NCBI GenBank assembly: GCA_026770585.1
Contig: MU646401.1
Span: forward strand, 424,622 to 434,793
Length of the DNA stretch: 10,172 nucleotides
Reading direction: 5' to 3'
DNA from: Baffinella frigidus
Taxonomy: Eukaryota > Cryptophyceae > Cryptomonadales > Baffinellaceae
In this document: piece after piece, positions 1 to 5,194 of the stretch
Layout: every line of letters begins with the position of its first letter
Numbering within the stretch: position 1 is the stretch's first letter
Program-made: the position numbers and the translations under genes
The notes under the pieces: model-generated
Told to the model about the DNA's origin: nothing
Database searches by the model: none
What the model saw: the letters and a program-made list of their open reading frames with translations, nothing else

Positions 1-119
1 CCCCCCCCCACCCCTCCTGTGTTAGCGTTTAGGTGCTAGTCAGAGGGAGCCGACCGCGGTCCCCTACAGGAAGTACATCACTAACTCCTTTGGGGTCTGA
101 GCTCCCCCCCCACACACAC
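1..119. other. C-rich leader, no gene seen
   Basis: This stretch precedes the telomere tract. It opens with a run of C and has a second C run near 104-111. I see no open frame, repeat or RNA gene in it. Because it lies outside the telomere repeat, the tract that follows is internal to this sequence and not a bare chromosome end. Confidence 0.5.
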
Positions 120-461
120 CCTGAACCCTGAACCCTAAAACCTAAACCTTAAACCCCAAACCCTGTACCATAAACCCTAAACCGTGAACTCCAAACCCTG
201 AACCCTGAACCCTGGTCCCCGGAGGCTAAGAGGCTCTAAACCCTAAACCCTAAACTTCAAACTTTAAACCCTAAGCCCTAAACCCTAAACCCTAAACCCT
301 AAACTTCAAACCCTAAACCCTAAGCCCTAAACCCTAAACCCTAAACCCTAAACCCTACTTCAAACCCTAAACCCTAAACCCTAAACCCTAAACCCTAAAC
401 CCTAAACCCTAAACCCTAAACCCTAAACCCTCAACCCTAAACCCTCAACATCAACCCTAAC
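120..461 (-). repeat. Telomere-type CCCTAAA tract
   Basis: The + strand carries CCCTAAA units, so TTTAGGG lies on the minus strand. From 120 to 233 the units are degenerate (CCCTGAA, CCATAAA, CCCCAAA). From 235 to 361 good units alternate with CTTCAAA variants. From about 363 to 430 the heptamer is essentially perfect for 9-10 units, then decays again with CCCTCAA. This is the orientation expected at the left end of a chromosome, but unique sequence lies outside it, so it is interstitial here or the contig extends beyond it. Confidence 0.95.
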
Positions 462-473
462 CTCCCACCATAG

Positions 474-518
474 AGCACGCGGAGCCAGTCACTGAAGATC
501 AACGGGGTCAAGGGTGTG
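474..518 (+). pseudogene. Exon-like repeat unit 1 (truncated)
   Basis: Directly after a TAG, this block is a close copy of 801-845. Both read a short open peptide ending in SLKIN-(G/E)-VKG. Similarity stops near 518, where unit 2 continues into its GYGEGA segment and this copy runs into unrelated sequence, with a stop at 564. Each copy follows an ATAG that could serve as a 3' splice acceptor, so the unit may be an old duplicated exon. I do not recognise the protein family. Splicing is inferred; only the duplication is directly visible. Confidence 0.4.
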
Positions 519-548
519 GATGCATGGCGGCCGTGTATCCATTGGTTA

Positions 549-602
549 TGCAACAACCCTAGGTAGCCACGGCCCTGCAACAACCCGAGGTGGTGACGGC
601 CC
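549..602 (+). repeat. 27-bp tandem duplication
   Basis: Two adjacent 27-bp units (549-575 and 576-602) both begin TGCAACAACCC and end ACGGCCC, with a few mismatches in the middle. The following CCTAGGGTTG is the reverse complement of part of the first unit, so the block can also fold back. Confidence 0.7.
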
Positions 603-771
603 TAGGGTTGCTACAATACTAACAGAGAGAGAGCAATGGCTCCAACGTCATCCCGAGGCGGGCTCATCCTATCCTCGTTCCTCACAATAATCACTGCAAG
701 TAACAACACCCCCCCCGCGGCGGAGGTGGCACGGATCAACGCCGAACGCTGAAGCCTAGCACCCCGGAACC
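603..771. other. Stretch with no recognisable feature
   Basis: This stretch has a short GAGAGA run near 623-632 and a C run near 709-717. I see no convincing open frame, palindrome or repeat of other parts of the window. A short CCCTAAA-like patch follows at 772-786. Confidence 0.4.
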
Positions 772-800
772 CCAAACCCTAAACCCCACCCCCGGCATAG

Positions 801-971
801 AGCAAGCGGAGCCAGTCGTTGAAGATCAACGAAGTCAAGGGCCTCAACGTCGGCTACGGCGAGGGCGCTAGCTACGGCGCGGCCGCCGGCTTCGGTACCC
901 AACAGAACGCCCTTCACCACCCAACACCCCTTCCACCCACAGCGGGCTACGAAGGGATTTTCGGGCTCTGA
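801..971 (+). pseudogene. Exon-like repeat unit 2 (best preserved left part)
   Basis: After a TAG at 798-800 the frame is open to TGA at 969-971 (56 codons) without an ATG. It reads SLKINEVKGLN, then VGYGEGASYGAAAGFG. This is the same Gly/Ala/Tyr-rich unit seen at 1054, 1278, 1655 and 1919. Codons in the shared part are strongly C/G-ending, as in an expressed GC-rich exon. The shared part ends at GGCTTCGGT, whose GT could be a splice donor; what follows (ACCCAACA) resembles the intergenic repeat near 1385 and 1757. I read it as a duplicated exon relic. The family is unknown to me. An alternative is a purely DNA-level satellite that happens to be open. Confidence 0.45.
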
Positions 972-1053
972 GAGCCCGAGTTTCCGTTGCCTTTTCCGTA
1001 GGTAACCAACCCCCTATGTCCCTACGGTGTTACCTAGCGTAGGGACATAGGGG
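935..1053 (+). repeat. Family B hairpin repeat, copy 1
   Basis: This copy begins ACCCACAG, contains a 7-bp hairpin (962-968 with 972-978), and ends in a perfect 16-bp inverted repeat: CCCCTATGTCCCTACG at 1011-1026 pairs with 1038-1053. The whole block resembles 3387-3490 and, in its last part, 1187-1274. The hairpin abuts exon-like unit 3 directly. A small foldback mobile element or a recombination-prone palindrome would both fit. Confidence 0.75.
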
Positions 1054-1133
1054 CTGGAGGTCAACGAGGTGAAGAGCCTCAGCGTCGGCTACGGCGAGGG
1101 CGCTGGCTACGGTGCTGCTGCCGGCTTCGGTGC
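1054..1133 (+). pseudogene. Exon-like repeat unit 3 (most complete)
   Basis: The frame from CTG at 1054 reads LEVNEVKSLS, then VGYGEGAGYGAAAGFGA. It is the longest match to the consensus unit. Compared with unit 2, changes include conservative ones (K/E, I/V, N/S) and synonymous-looking third-base differences such as GCG/GCC against GCT in the Ala run. That pattern fits descent from a coding exon more than a noncoding satellite, although the sample is small. It starts straight after the ACATAGGG end of the family B hairpin, where the AG could be an acceptor. It ends at TTCGGTGCA, where the GT could be a donor. Function unknown. Confidence 0.5.
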
Positions 1134-1186
1134 ATGTCTACCATTATCTCACATGATTTATTTTCTTTGTTCTTAATTATGCATTT
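1134..1186. other. Short AT-rich spacer
   Basis: This AT-rich spacer contains TTATTTTCTTTGTTCTTAATTATG, a T-rich run of the sort that could precede a splice acceptor. No acceptor is positioned convincingly just after it. Confidence 0.3.
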
Positions 1187-1277
1187 TCCGTAGAACACCC
1201 CCTACCTATCCCTACGGTACTTTTTCCGTAGAACACCCCCTATCCCTACGGTGTTGCCTAGCGTAGGGACATAGGGG
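1187..1277 (+). repeat. Family B hairpin repeat, copy 2 with internal duplication
   Basis: TTTTCCGTAGAACACCCCCTA occurs twice, near 1183 and 1222, the first followed by CCTATCCCTACGG and the second by TCCCTACGG. The right part (TAGCGTAGGGACATAGGGG) matches copy 1. The left arm has lost two bases relative to copy 1, so the stem is imperfect. Like copy 1, it runs straight into an exon-like unit. Confidence 0.7.
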
Positions 1278-1431
1278 CTGGAGGTCAACGAGGTGAAGGG
1301 CCTCAACGTCCTCTACGGCGAGGCCGCTGGCTTCGATACCGAACCCCAATCTCTGCATCCTAAGCCCTGTGTTTCGCCCTTCAACACCCAACACCCAAAC
1401 CCGCGCTGCTGCCGGCTTCGGTACCGAACCC
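1278..1431 (+). pseudogene. Exon-like repeat unit 4, split
   Basis: From CTG at 1278 it reads LEVNEVKGLN, then VLYGEAAGFDTEP. Relative to unit 3 it lacks the central GYGAA segment. The AAAGFGTEP segment appears separately at 1403-1429 in another reading register, after a block (1361-1394) that also occurs at 1729-1764. The simplest reading is that two partial copies were joined around a repeat containing CTGTGTTTCGCCCTT. No plausible complete exon remains. The protein is unrecognised. Confidence 0.4.
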
Positions 1432-1654
1432 CGCCCCCCCCCCGCGCCCTTCCGAACTCTGCCCCCCCCCGCCACACGAAAGACACGTGTACGCCCTTTG
1501 TCGTCCACAGAATGTAGGCTGCGTGGCGCCGGAGCCTTGCAGTTCTCCCCTTGAAAGATCGCCCTTCCACTCGCGAAGGCTGGAGCCCCCTATGCAAACC
1601 CAGTGTTGTACGTGTGTAGTAGTAACTTTCACGGGGAAAGGGATAGCTCACAGA
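1431..1654. other. C-rich stretch, no gene supported
   Basis: This stretch contains two long C runs (1432-1443 and 1461-1470), followed by unique sequence. The frames are open on both strands here, but they are mutually overlapping, made of low-complexity Pro/Arg codons, and share no pattern with the units around them. I see no structured RNA. Confidence 0.4.
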
Positions 1655-1690
1655 GTCGCTGGAGGTCAACGTCGGCTACGGCGCTGGGCG
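1655..1690 (+). pseudogene. Exon-like repeat unit 5 (internally deleted)
   Basis: AGTCGCTGGAGGTCAAC joins directly to GTCGGCTACGGCG, giving LEVNVGYGAG. Compared with unit 3, 18 bases (six codons) are missing in frame between LEVN and VGYG, and four more bases are missing after GGCG. It then merges with the left arm of the telomere palindrome at 1686. The upstream AGTCG matches units 1 and 2, which supports common descent of all units. Confidence 0.45.
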
Positions 1691-1743
1691 AAACACAGGG
1701 TTTAGGGTTTAGGTTTCTAAACCCTAACCCCTGTGTTTCGCCC
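1686..1743. repeat. Head-to-head telomere palindrome
   Basis: A 27-bp inverted repeat with one mismatch: 1686-1712 pairs with 1717-1743 around a 4-base GTTT loop. The outer 15 bp (GGGCGAAACACAGGG) are non-telomeric. The inner part is TTTAGGGTTTAG facing CTAAACCCTAA, so G-rich strand is followed by C-rich strand on one strand. The right outer arm also occurs alone near 1366-1380, showing that the outer arm is a repeat of its own. Confidence 0.9.
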
Positions 1744-1798
1744 TTGAACGCCCAACACCCAACACCGCACACCTCACACTCAACAACCAAACCGGCTA

Positions 1799-1915
1799 CA
1801 GGGGTACCTCGCTCATAAAAAAGCGCCACCCCCCTAGGACCACTGTAGGGCCCTAGGCATAGGCCTACTGTAGGGTCCTAGGGAGAGGCGGTTTCTTATG
1901 AGCGAGGTACCCCTG
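1799..1915. mobile_element. MITE family A, copy A1
   Basis: A 117-bp foldback whose ends are CAGGGGTACCTCGCTCAT and its complement. The interior is itself nearly palindromic, with CCTAGGACC and CTACTGTAGG motifs. TA precedes it and TG follows, consistent with a mutated TA target duplication. Joining the flanks restores a stretch matching exon-like unit 3, so the element apparently inserted into that repeat. It has no coding capacity and would need a transposase in trans. Confidence 0.9.
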
Positions 1916-1916
1916 T

Positions 1917-1943
1917 GCGGCGCCGCTGCAGGATTCGGTGCGT
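1917..1943 (+). pseudogene. Exon-like repeat unit 6 (right end only)
   Basis: It reads GAAAGFGA, and the flank on the other side of element A1 ends GGCTAC (Gly-Tyr). Together these give the end of the repeated unit, GYGAAAGFG, interrupted by the MITE. The copy ends at TTCGGTGCG, the same possible GT donor context as in unit 3. Only a fragment, recognised because of the other copies. Confidence 0.45.
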
Positions 1944-1952
1944 TGCGCCGTA

Positions 1953-1998
1953 CCCTAAATCCTAAACCCTAAACCCTAAACCCTAAACCCTAAACCCT
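1953..1998 (-). repeat. Short CCCTAAA tract
   Basis: Six heptamers, almost perfect after the first (CCCTAAAT). Same orientation as the tract at 120-461. Confidence 0.9.
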
Positions 1999-2317
1999 CT
2001 GTCGCCTCGTCCCCGGAACCCCAGACAGCTCTTCCCAACCCCAGCTCCCTCAACCAAACGCCTACCCACAGACCCTCTGTCGCAATACCAGGCGACTCAC
2101 CGAAAATTTGGATAGCATTGAAAGAATAAAATCAGAACGATATTCGGCGATGAATTCAAAAGTTTAGAAATTAAATTGAATATAGAAATTAAATCAAATA
2201 TCTTACCTAACCCCTACCCCCTACACCAGGCGAGGGTACGCACGCGTAATCAAGGAAGCTTGGCTTGTCTGCAGAACAAGCTCCAGCGTCCGCCTATGTT
2301 GGGAGCTCGGAGAACCC
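1999..2317. other. Unique stretch with AT-rich centre
   Basis: A CCT-rich part (1999-2080) contains CTCTGTCGC twice. It is followed by an AT-rich part, about 2105-2210, with AAATTAAAT repeats. I see no coding pattern, no terminal inverted repeat and no similarity to other parts of the window. Confidence 0.4.
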
Positions 2318-2318
2318 A

Positions 2319-2469
2319 CAGGGGTACCTCGCTCATAAGAAACCGCTCCCCCCCCTAGGACCACCGTCGTGCCCTGGGCATAGGCCTGCTGGAGGGGCCT
2401 GGGAGGAGGCGGTTTCTTATGAGCTAGGGGCCTAGGAGAAGGCGGTTTCTTATGAGCGAGGTACCCCTG
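2319..2469. mobile_element. MITE family A, copy A2, with duplicated right arm
   Basis: Ends match the family A consensus, but the element is about 151 bp rather than about 117. The right arm is present twice in tandem: GGCGGTTTCTTATGAGC occurs at 2408-2424 and again at 2441-2457. The flanks are CA and TC rather than TA, so the target site is altered or the ends have been rearranged. Confidence 0.88.
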
Positions 2470-2472
2470 TCC

Positions 2473-2552
2473 GTCCTCGCGCACGTGACCCACGAGAGTT
2501 ACGGCAATGTTTCCGTGTGTCGGGTACAGTACACGTGTACCTACGCGAGGAC
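2473..2552. repeat. Nested palindromes between A elements
   Basis: GTCCTCGCG (2473-2481) is complementary to CGCGAGGAC (2544-2552). Inside lies the perfect 12-bp palindrome GTACACGTGTAC (2529-2540). Confidence 0.65.
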
Positions 2553-2554
2553 GT

Positions 2555-2574
2555 GTGAGCGAGGTACCCCTGTA
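2555..2574. mobile_element. Solo right end of MITE family A
   Basis: TGAGCGAGGTACCCCTG, then TA, is the exact right terminus of family A, with no body to its left. It faces the left end of copy A3 across about 30 bp, so two element ends lie tail to head. It is a remnant of a deletion or an aborted insertion. Confidence 0.8.
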
Positions 2575-2605
2575 CGGTAGACCTACATGTACGTGAGGAC
2601 ATGTA

Positions 2606-2738
2606 CAGGGGTACCTCGCTCATAAGAAACTGCCTCCATCTAGGACCCTACAGTAGGCCCATGCCTAGGGACCTATGGCGGCCCTAGGGCCATGGGGCCC
2701 TGGGGGGGGGGTAGTGTCTTATGAGCGAGATACCCCTG
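2606..2738. mobile_element. MITE family A, copy A3
   Basis: A 133-bp copy with good left end and slightly changed right end (GCGAGATACCCCTG). It carries the internal CCCTACAGTAGG motif and an expanded G run at 2701-2711. TA precedes it and TG follows. Confidence 0.88.
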
Positions 2739-2790
2739 TGCGGACACAGTAAAGCGCGATGGGTGTGAACAGCACCGACGTCGCGGGGGC

Positions 2791-2918
2791 TGTGAGGACC
2801 GGGTCCGGGATGGGCCCGCCTCAGGGGAAAAGGGCTCCAAGGGTGAGTCCTATGGAAATCCCTTGGAGCCCTTTTCCCCTGAGGCGGGCCCATCCCGGAC
2901 CCGGTCCCCGGTCCTCAC
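2791..2918. repeat. Large inverted repeat (family E)
   Basis: The left arm (2791-2842) and right arm (2860-2918) are complementary over about 50 bp, apart from about 6 extra bases in the outer right arm. Key blocks are TGTGAGGACC at the outer end, GGGCCCGCC in the middle and GGCTCCAAGG at the inner end. The loop is GTGAGTCC-TATGG. The left arm plus loop recurs as a single inverted copy at 6650-6726. Open frames through it on both strands are a consequence of the symmetry. Confidence 0.88.
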
Positions 2919-2987
2919 ACCTCTTCTGGGGAAGGGGGGGGAGGTTGACTTTTCAGGGTAGTCGGACTGCAGTGCGCGGCACCAAAC

Positions 2988-3124
2988 ACTCGGACATTTG
3001 CCCCAGAAGCTCGGACGTTTGCCCCAGAAGCTCGGACATTTGGGCAAATGTCCGAGCTTCCGGGGCAAATGTCCGAGCTTCTGGGGCAAATGTCCGAGCT
3101 TGTGGGGCAAATGTCCGAGCGTGT
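2988..3124. repeat. 21-bp repeat array that reverses direction midway
   Basis: About three units of AAGCTCGGACATTTGCCCC run forward (2988-3039). They are followed by four units of the reverse complement, GGGCAAATGTCCGAGC (3040-3124). The unit is 21 bp. The switch is at GACATTTGGGCAAATGTC, a near-perfect palindrome, so three forward and three reverse units can pair into one long hairpin. Units differ at only a few positions. No spacers separate the repeats. Confidence 0.9.
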
Positions 3125-3128
3125 GAGG

Positions 3129-3207
3129 CCCTACAGTAGGGCTACGCCTAGGGCACTATGGTGGTCCTAGGGGGGGCGGCGGTTTCCTATGAGCGAGGTA
3201 CCCCTGT
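3129..3207. mobile_element. MITE family A, copy A4, left part missing
   Basis: The core (CCCTACAGTAGGGCTACGCC) and right terminus are present, but the left terminus is absent. The 21-bp array ends exactly where the left half should be. The right flank is the D repeat that also follows copy A5. Confidence 0.85.
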
Positions 3208-3253
3208 GCGGGGTGACCTGTGCTGAGAGGCATACAACTACTGTAGGAACCTG
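3208..3253 (+). repeat. Family D unit, first copy of a duplicated segment
   Basis: GGGTGACCTGTGCTGAGAGG and the following CATACAACTACTGTAGGAACC also occur at 3932-3974 with almost no change. The duplication extends from the right end of a MITE A copy through the first part of a family C element (3208-3320 against 3930-4043). Confidence 0.85.
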
Positions 3254-3322
3254 TAGCCCTGAAGTGACCAGTAGGCTCATACGCCCTACCGTAGGGCCCT
3301 ATGACCTGCCTAAGACCTGTAG
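3254..3322. mobile_element. Family C element, left part (C1)
   Basis: TAGCCCTGAAGTGACCAGTAGG is the family C left terminus, followed by ACGCCCTACCGTAGGG and CCTATGACCTGCC. No clear right terminus follows. Confidence 0.7.
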
Positions 3323-3327
3323 GGGGT

Positions 3328-3386
3328 GAACTTGGATGCCGAGGAGCTTGGGAGCACTGGGCGACCTTGGCCAAGAGGCATACAGC
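3328..3386 (+). repeat. Family D units
   Basis: CTTGGATGCCGAGGAGCTTGGGAG followed by a degenerate ACTGGGCGACC and AAGAGGCATACAGCTAC. The same order recurs at 3628-3672 and 3738-3809, so D is a dispersed, partly tandem unit. No coding function inferred. Confidence 0.65.
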
Positions 3387-3490
3387 TACCCACACAGAGG
3401 GCTACCAAGGGATTTTTGGCCGAGTTTCCGTGACCTTATCCGTAGGAACCCTCCTATGCCCCTACGGGTTGCCTACCGTAGAATCATAGG
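3387..3490 (+). repeat. Family B hairpin repeat, copy 3
   Basis: Matches 935-1053: ACCCACACAGAGGGCTACC, then AAGGGATTTTTGG, CGAGTTTCCGT and CCGTAGG. It lacks the small GGGCTC hairpin. The terminal palindrome is weaker here (CCTATG at 3453-3458 pairs with CATAGG at 3485-3490). No exon-like unit follows, unlike copies 1 and 2. Confidence 0.7.
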
Positions 3491-3501
3491 CCGCGCTGCT
3501 T

Positions 3502-3536
3502 AGGGGTTTAGGGTTTAGTGTTTAGGGTATAGGTTT
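3502..3536 (+). repeat. Short TTTAGGG tract
   Basis: Four to five heptamer-like units with TTTAGTG and GTATAGG variants, on the + strand. This is opposite in orientation to the main tracts on the left side of the window. Confidence 0.85.
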
Positions 3537-3564
3537 CAAAATCCCTTCGAAGTCCGCAGTGTGG

Positions 3565-3594
3565 GTAGGAATCTGTAGGAATGCTCCAATACAT
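3565..3594 (+). repeat. Short repeat, matches 4086-4114
   Basis: GTAGGAATCTGTAGGAATGCTCCAATACAT and the later copy differ at a handful of positions. In both places the block lies a little downstream of telomeric or family C sequence. Confidence 0.6.
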
Positions 3595-3627
3595 GGAGGC
3601 AGAGCCGCAGAGGAGCGGTTGCTGGAC

Positions 3628-3672
3628 TTGGATGCCGAGGATCTCGAGAGTACCGGGTGACATGTGCTAAGA
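3628..3672 (+). repeat. Family D unit
   Basis: CTTGGATGCCGAGGATCTCG, then GAGTACCGGGTGACATGTGCTAAGAG. The TACCGGGTGAC here is the same sequence that flanks the right end of A5, with no MITE inserted next to it. Confidence 0.65.
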
Positions 3673-3674
3673 GC

Positions 3675-3727
3675 ATATCCCATAAGTGGCCAGTAGGCTC
3701 ATACGCCCTACCGTATGGCCATAGGAC
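3675..3727. mobile_element. Family C element, left part (C2)
   Basis: TATCCCATAAGTGGCCAGTAGG is the C terminus, then ACGCCCTACCGTATGG. It decays after CATAGGAC with no right terminus. Confidence 0.65.
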
Positions 3728-3737
3728 AAATGTATGC

Positions 3738-3809
3738 CCACTGGGTGACTTGTGCTAAGGGGCATCGAGCTTGGGAGAACCGGGTGACATGGGTTAAGAG
3801 GCATATAAC
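3738..3809 (+). repeat. Two family D units in tandem
   Basis: CACTGGGTGACTTGTGCTAAGG (3740-3761) is followed by GCTTGGGAGAACCGGGTGACATGGG (3769-3793) and GAGGCATATAACTA, which runs straight into MITE A5. Confidence 0.65.
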
Positions 3810-3811
3810 TA

Positions 3812-3928
3812 CAGGGGTACCTCTCTCATAAGAAAGCGCCTCCTCCTAGGACCCTACAGTAGGGCTACGCCTAGGGCCCTCTGGTGGTCCTAGGGGGGGG
3901 GCGCTTTCTTGTGAGTCAGGTACCCCTG
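3812..3928. mobile_element. MITE family A, copy A5
   Basis: A 117-bp copy flanked by TA on both sides (3810-3811 and 3929-3930), the clean TA target duplication. Terminal repeats have small changes (CTCTCTCATAAG on the left, TTGTGAGTCAGG on the right). It lies inside family D repeats. Confidence 0.92.
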
Positions 3929-3974
3929 TACCGGGTGACCTGTGCTGAGAGGCATACAACTACTGTAGGAACCT

Positions 3975-4079
3975 GTAGCCCTCAAGTGACCAGTGGGCGC
4001 GTACGCCCTACCGTAGGGCCCTAGGACCTGCCTAGGACCCCAGGGGTTTTATTTGGACCCCCTCGCTACTTACGGGATA
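3975..4079. mobile_element. Family C element (C3), both ends present
   Basis: It begins GTAGCCCTCAAGTGACCAGT and ends CTACTTACGGGATA, the degraded C terminal inverted repeat. The interior has CCCTACCGTAGGG and CCTAGGACC. Its left part lies in the segment duplicated from 3208-3320. Confidence 0.65.
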
Positions 4080-4085
4080 ACCACT

Positions 4086-4398
4086 GTAGGAATCTACAGG
4101 AATCCTCTAATACACATGGGTTATTCGCGAGTGATCACGCGTCGAACCGCCATCTGCAGGAGGGCCCCGCTGGTGCTCGCACCACACACGATGATGTCCA
4201 TGGGAGTAAAGTCGTTTACTGGAGAGAGCACGAGCCCGCACGTGATGCGGCCTTACATATCTCCTTAGTGGACGTGACCTGTGTAAAGTCACTCCGGCCA
4301 ACCTACACGGGGTAGTATCCCCAGACGCTCCACGTTCGGGGTGACTCCGCGTACGCGGGCTTCTCGCGAGTATGGACGCGCATCGTCGGTAGGGGGGT
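4086..4398. other. Unique stretch, no gene supported
   Basis: It starts with the short repeat shared with 3565-3594 (4086-4114). Then come small palindromes (CGCGTACGCG at 4347-4356) and two TTATTCGCGAG-type words (near 4121 and 4470). A 71-codon frame beginning at 4053 lies partly in family C sequence and has no recognisable motif, so I do not call it. Confidence 0.4.
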
Positions 4399-4439
4399 CA
4401 GGAGCACGACCGCATCCTAGGCGTGCTCCTAGGATGCGG
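4399..4439. repeat. Two overlapping hairpins
   Basis: CCGCATCCTAGG (4410-4421) pairs with CCTAGGATGCGG (4428-4439), a perfect 12-bp stem. AGGAGCACG (4399-4407) pairs with CGTGCTCCT (4422-4430). The second stem uses the loop of the first, so the two cannot form together. Confidence 0.75.
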
Positions 4440-4469
4440 CGAACCGTAGGACCCGAAGTAGGGCATGTC

Positions 4470-4562
4470 CTTATTCGCGAGAAAGCCCCACGCAGTAGGA
4501 CCCTACAGTAGGTCTATGCCTAGGGCCCCACGGTGGTCCTATGGGGGGGACTGTTTCTCATG
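4470..4562. mobile_element. MITE family A, copy A6, ends lost
   Basis: The core AGGACCCTACAGTAGG, TATGCCTAGGGCCCC and GGTGGTCCTA is present, with decayed arms (GAGAAAGCCCC and TGTTTCTCATGA). Both termini are gone. Confidence 0.75.
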
Positions 4563-4603
4563 ATCTGACATTTTTTATCTATCAAATATGTCAGATCTGA
4601 CAT
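4562..4603. repeat. Compound palindrome around GATCTGACAT
   Basis: GATCTGACAT (4562-4571) is complementary to ATGTCAGATC (4588-4597), which overlaps a perfect 16-bp palindrome, ATGTCAGATCTGACAT (4588-4603). Three copies of the same arm can therefore pair in two alternative ways. Confidence 0.8.
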
Positions 4604-4680
4604 TTTTGGCACACTCCTAAAGGAATCAACGGAATTTTCGTTGTGCTTATACGAGGTAGGTGACCTATCGATATCTTCTT

Positions 4681-4793
4681 GTGTGAGCCTCGGTCGGACA
4701 GGTGACGAGCCTCGGTGGTTGACTAATGAAGGTAAGTTCTCTCTCGCTTGTGTGTGGGCCTTGGGGCGCGGCCTCTCTCCTCCGAAGTGGGGT
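4681..4793 (+). pseudogene. Duplicated exon/donor block K1
   Basis: This block recurs inverted at 6364-6477 with very few differences. It is open in the + frame and reads VSLGRTGDEPRWLTNEG, then KFSLACVWAL. A perfect 5' splice donor, AAG followed by GTAAGT (4732-4737), follows the codons for TNE, so the first half may be an exon and the second half the start of an intron. After the donor the two copies differ by a 2-base indel that would shift the frame, which also suggests that part is noncoding. The frame is open further upstream to about 4641. I do not recognise the peptide. A conserved noncoding repeat is an alternative. Confidence 0.45.
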
Positions 4794-4892
4794 CTCATCT
4801 TGTCTCGTGTCGCCTCCCCGCTATCAACTAGCATTTAAATCAAATTAAATCAAATGAGGGGATGAAACCGCTGGAGCCATTTCCCTGCGGTA

Positions 4893-5008
4893 CAGGGGTA
4901 CCTGGCTCATAAGAAAGCGCACCCCCGCCAGGATCGCCATGGGGCCCTAGGCGTAGCCCTTCTGTAGGGTCCTAGGAGGAGGCGCTTTTTTATGAGCGAG
5001 GTAACCCT
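4893..5008. mobile_element. MITE family A, copy A7
   Basis: The left end is CAGGGGTACCTGGCTCATAAG, preceded by TA. The right end has decayed to GAGGTAACCCTTC. The core differs from the consensus (GCCATGGGGCCC, CTTCTGTAGGG). Confidence 0.88.
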
Positions 5009-5194
5009 TCATTTAGGCCGCTCGCGTCTTGGTGGCGCTCTCCCTTGAGGGAGGTGCACACGGATGAAAAGCACAAATGCTTTCTCTACAGTCCTTTTCA
5101 CGGAAGGGCGTGTCGTTGGGCTATGTTGGGCCAAATTAAAACCTAAAGGACCTAAAGGACGGTGTCAACTCTATCCGCCGTCCCACGACCCGCG
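5009..5194. other. Unique stretch, weak coding potential only
   Basis: A frame of 113 codons begins at 5064 (MKSTNAFSTVLFTEG), but more than half of it runs through the foldback at 5195-5347. I see no known motif. CCTAAAGGA is tandemly doubled near 5141-5159. Confidence 0.35.

Noticed and set aside
120-461. A true chromosome end
   Set aside because: 119 bases of other sequence lie outside the tract, and the outer part is the more degenerate, the reverse of what is expected at an active telomere.
2988-3124. CRISPR-like array
   Set aside because: Units are adjacent with no unique spacers, direction flips in the middle, there are no cas genes, and the setting is eukaryotic.
2759-3139. 126-codon + strand frame
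   Set aside because: It reads through the large inverted repeat and the 21-bp array. The repeated SSD and NVRA peptides come from the DNA repeats, and the complementary strand is equally open.
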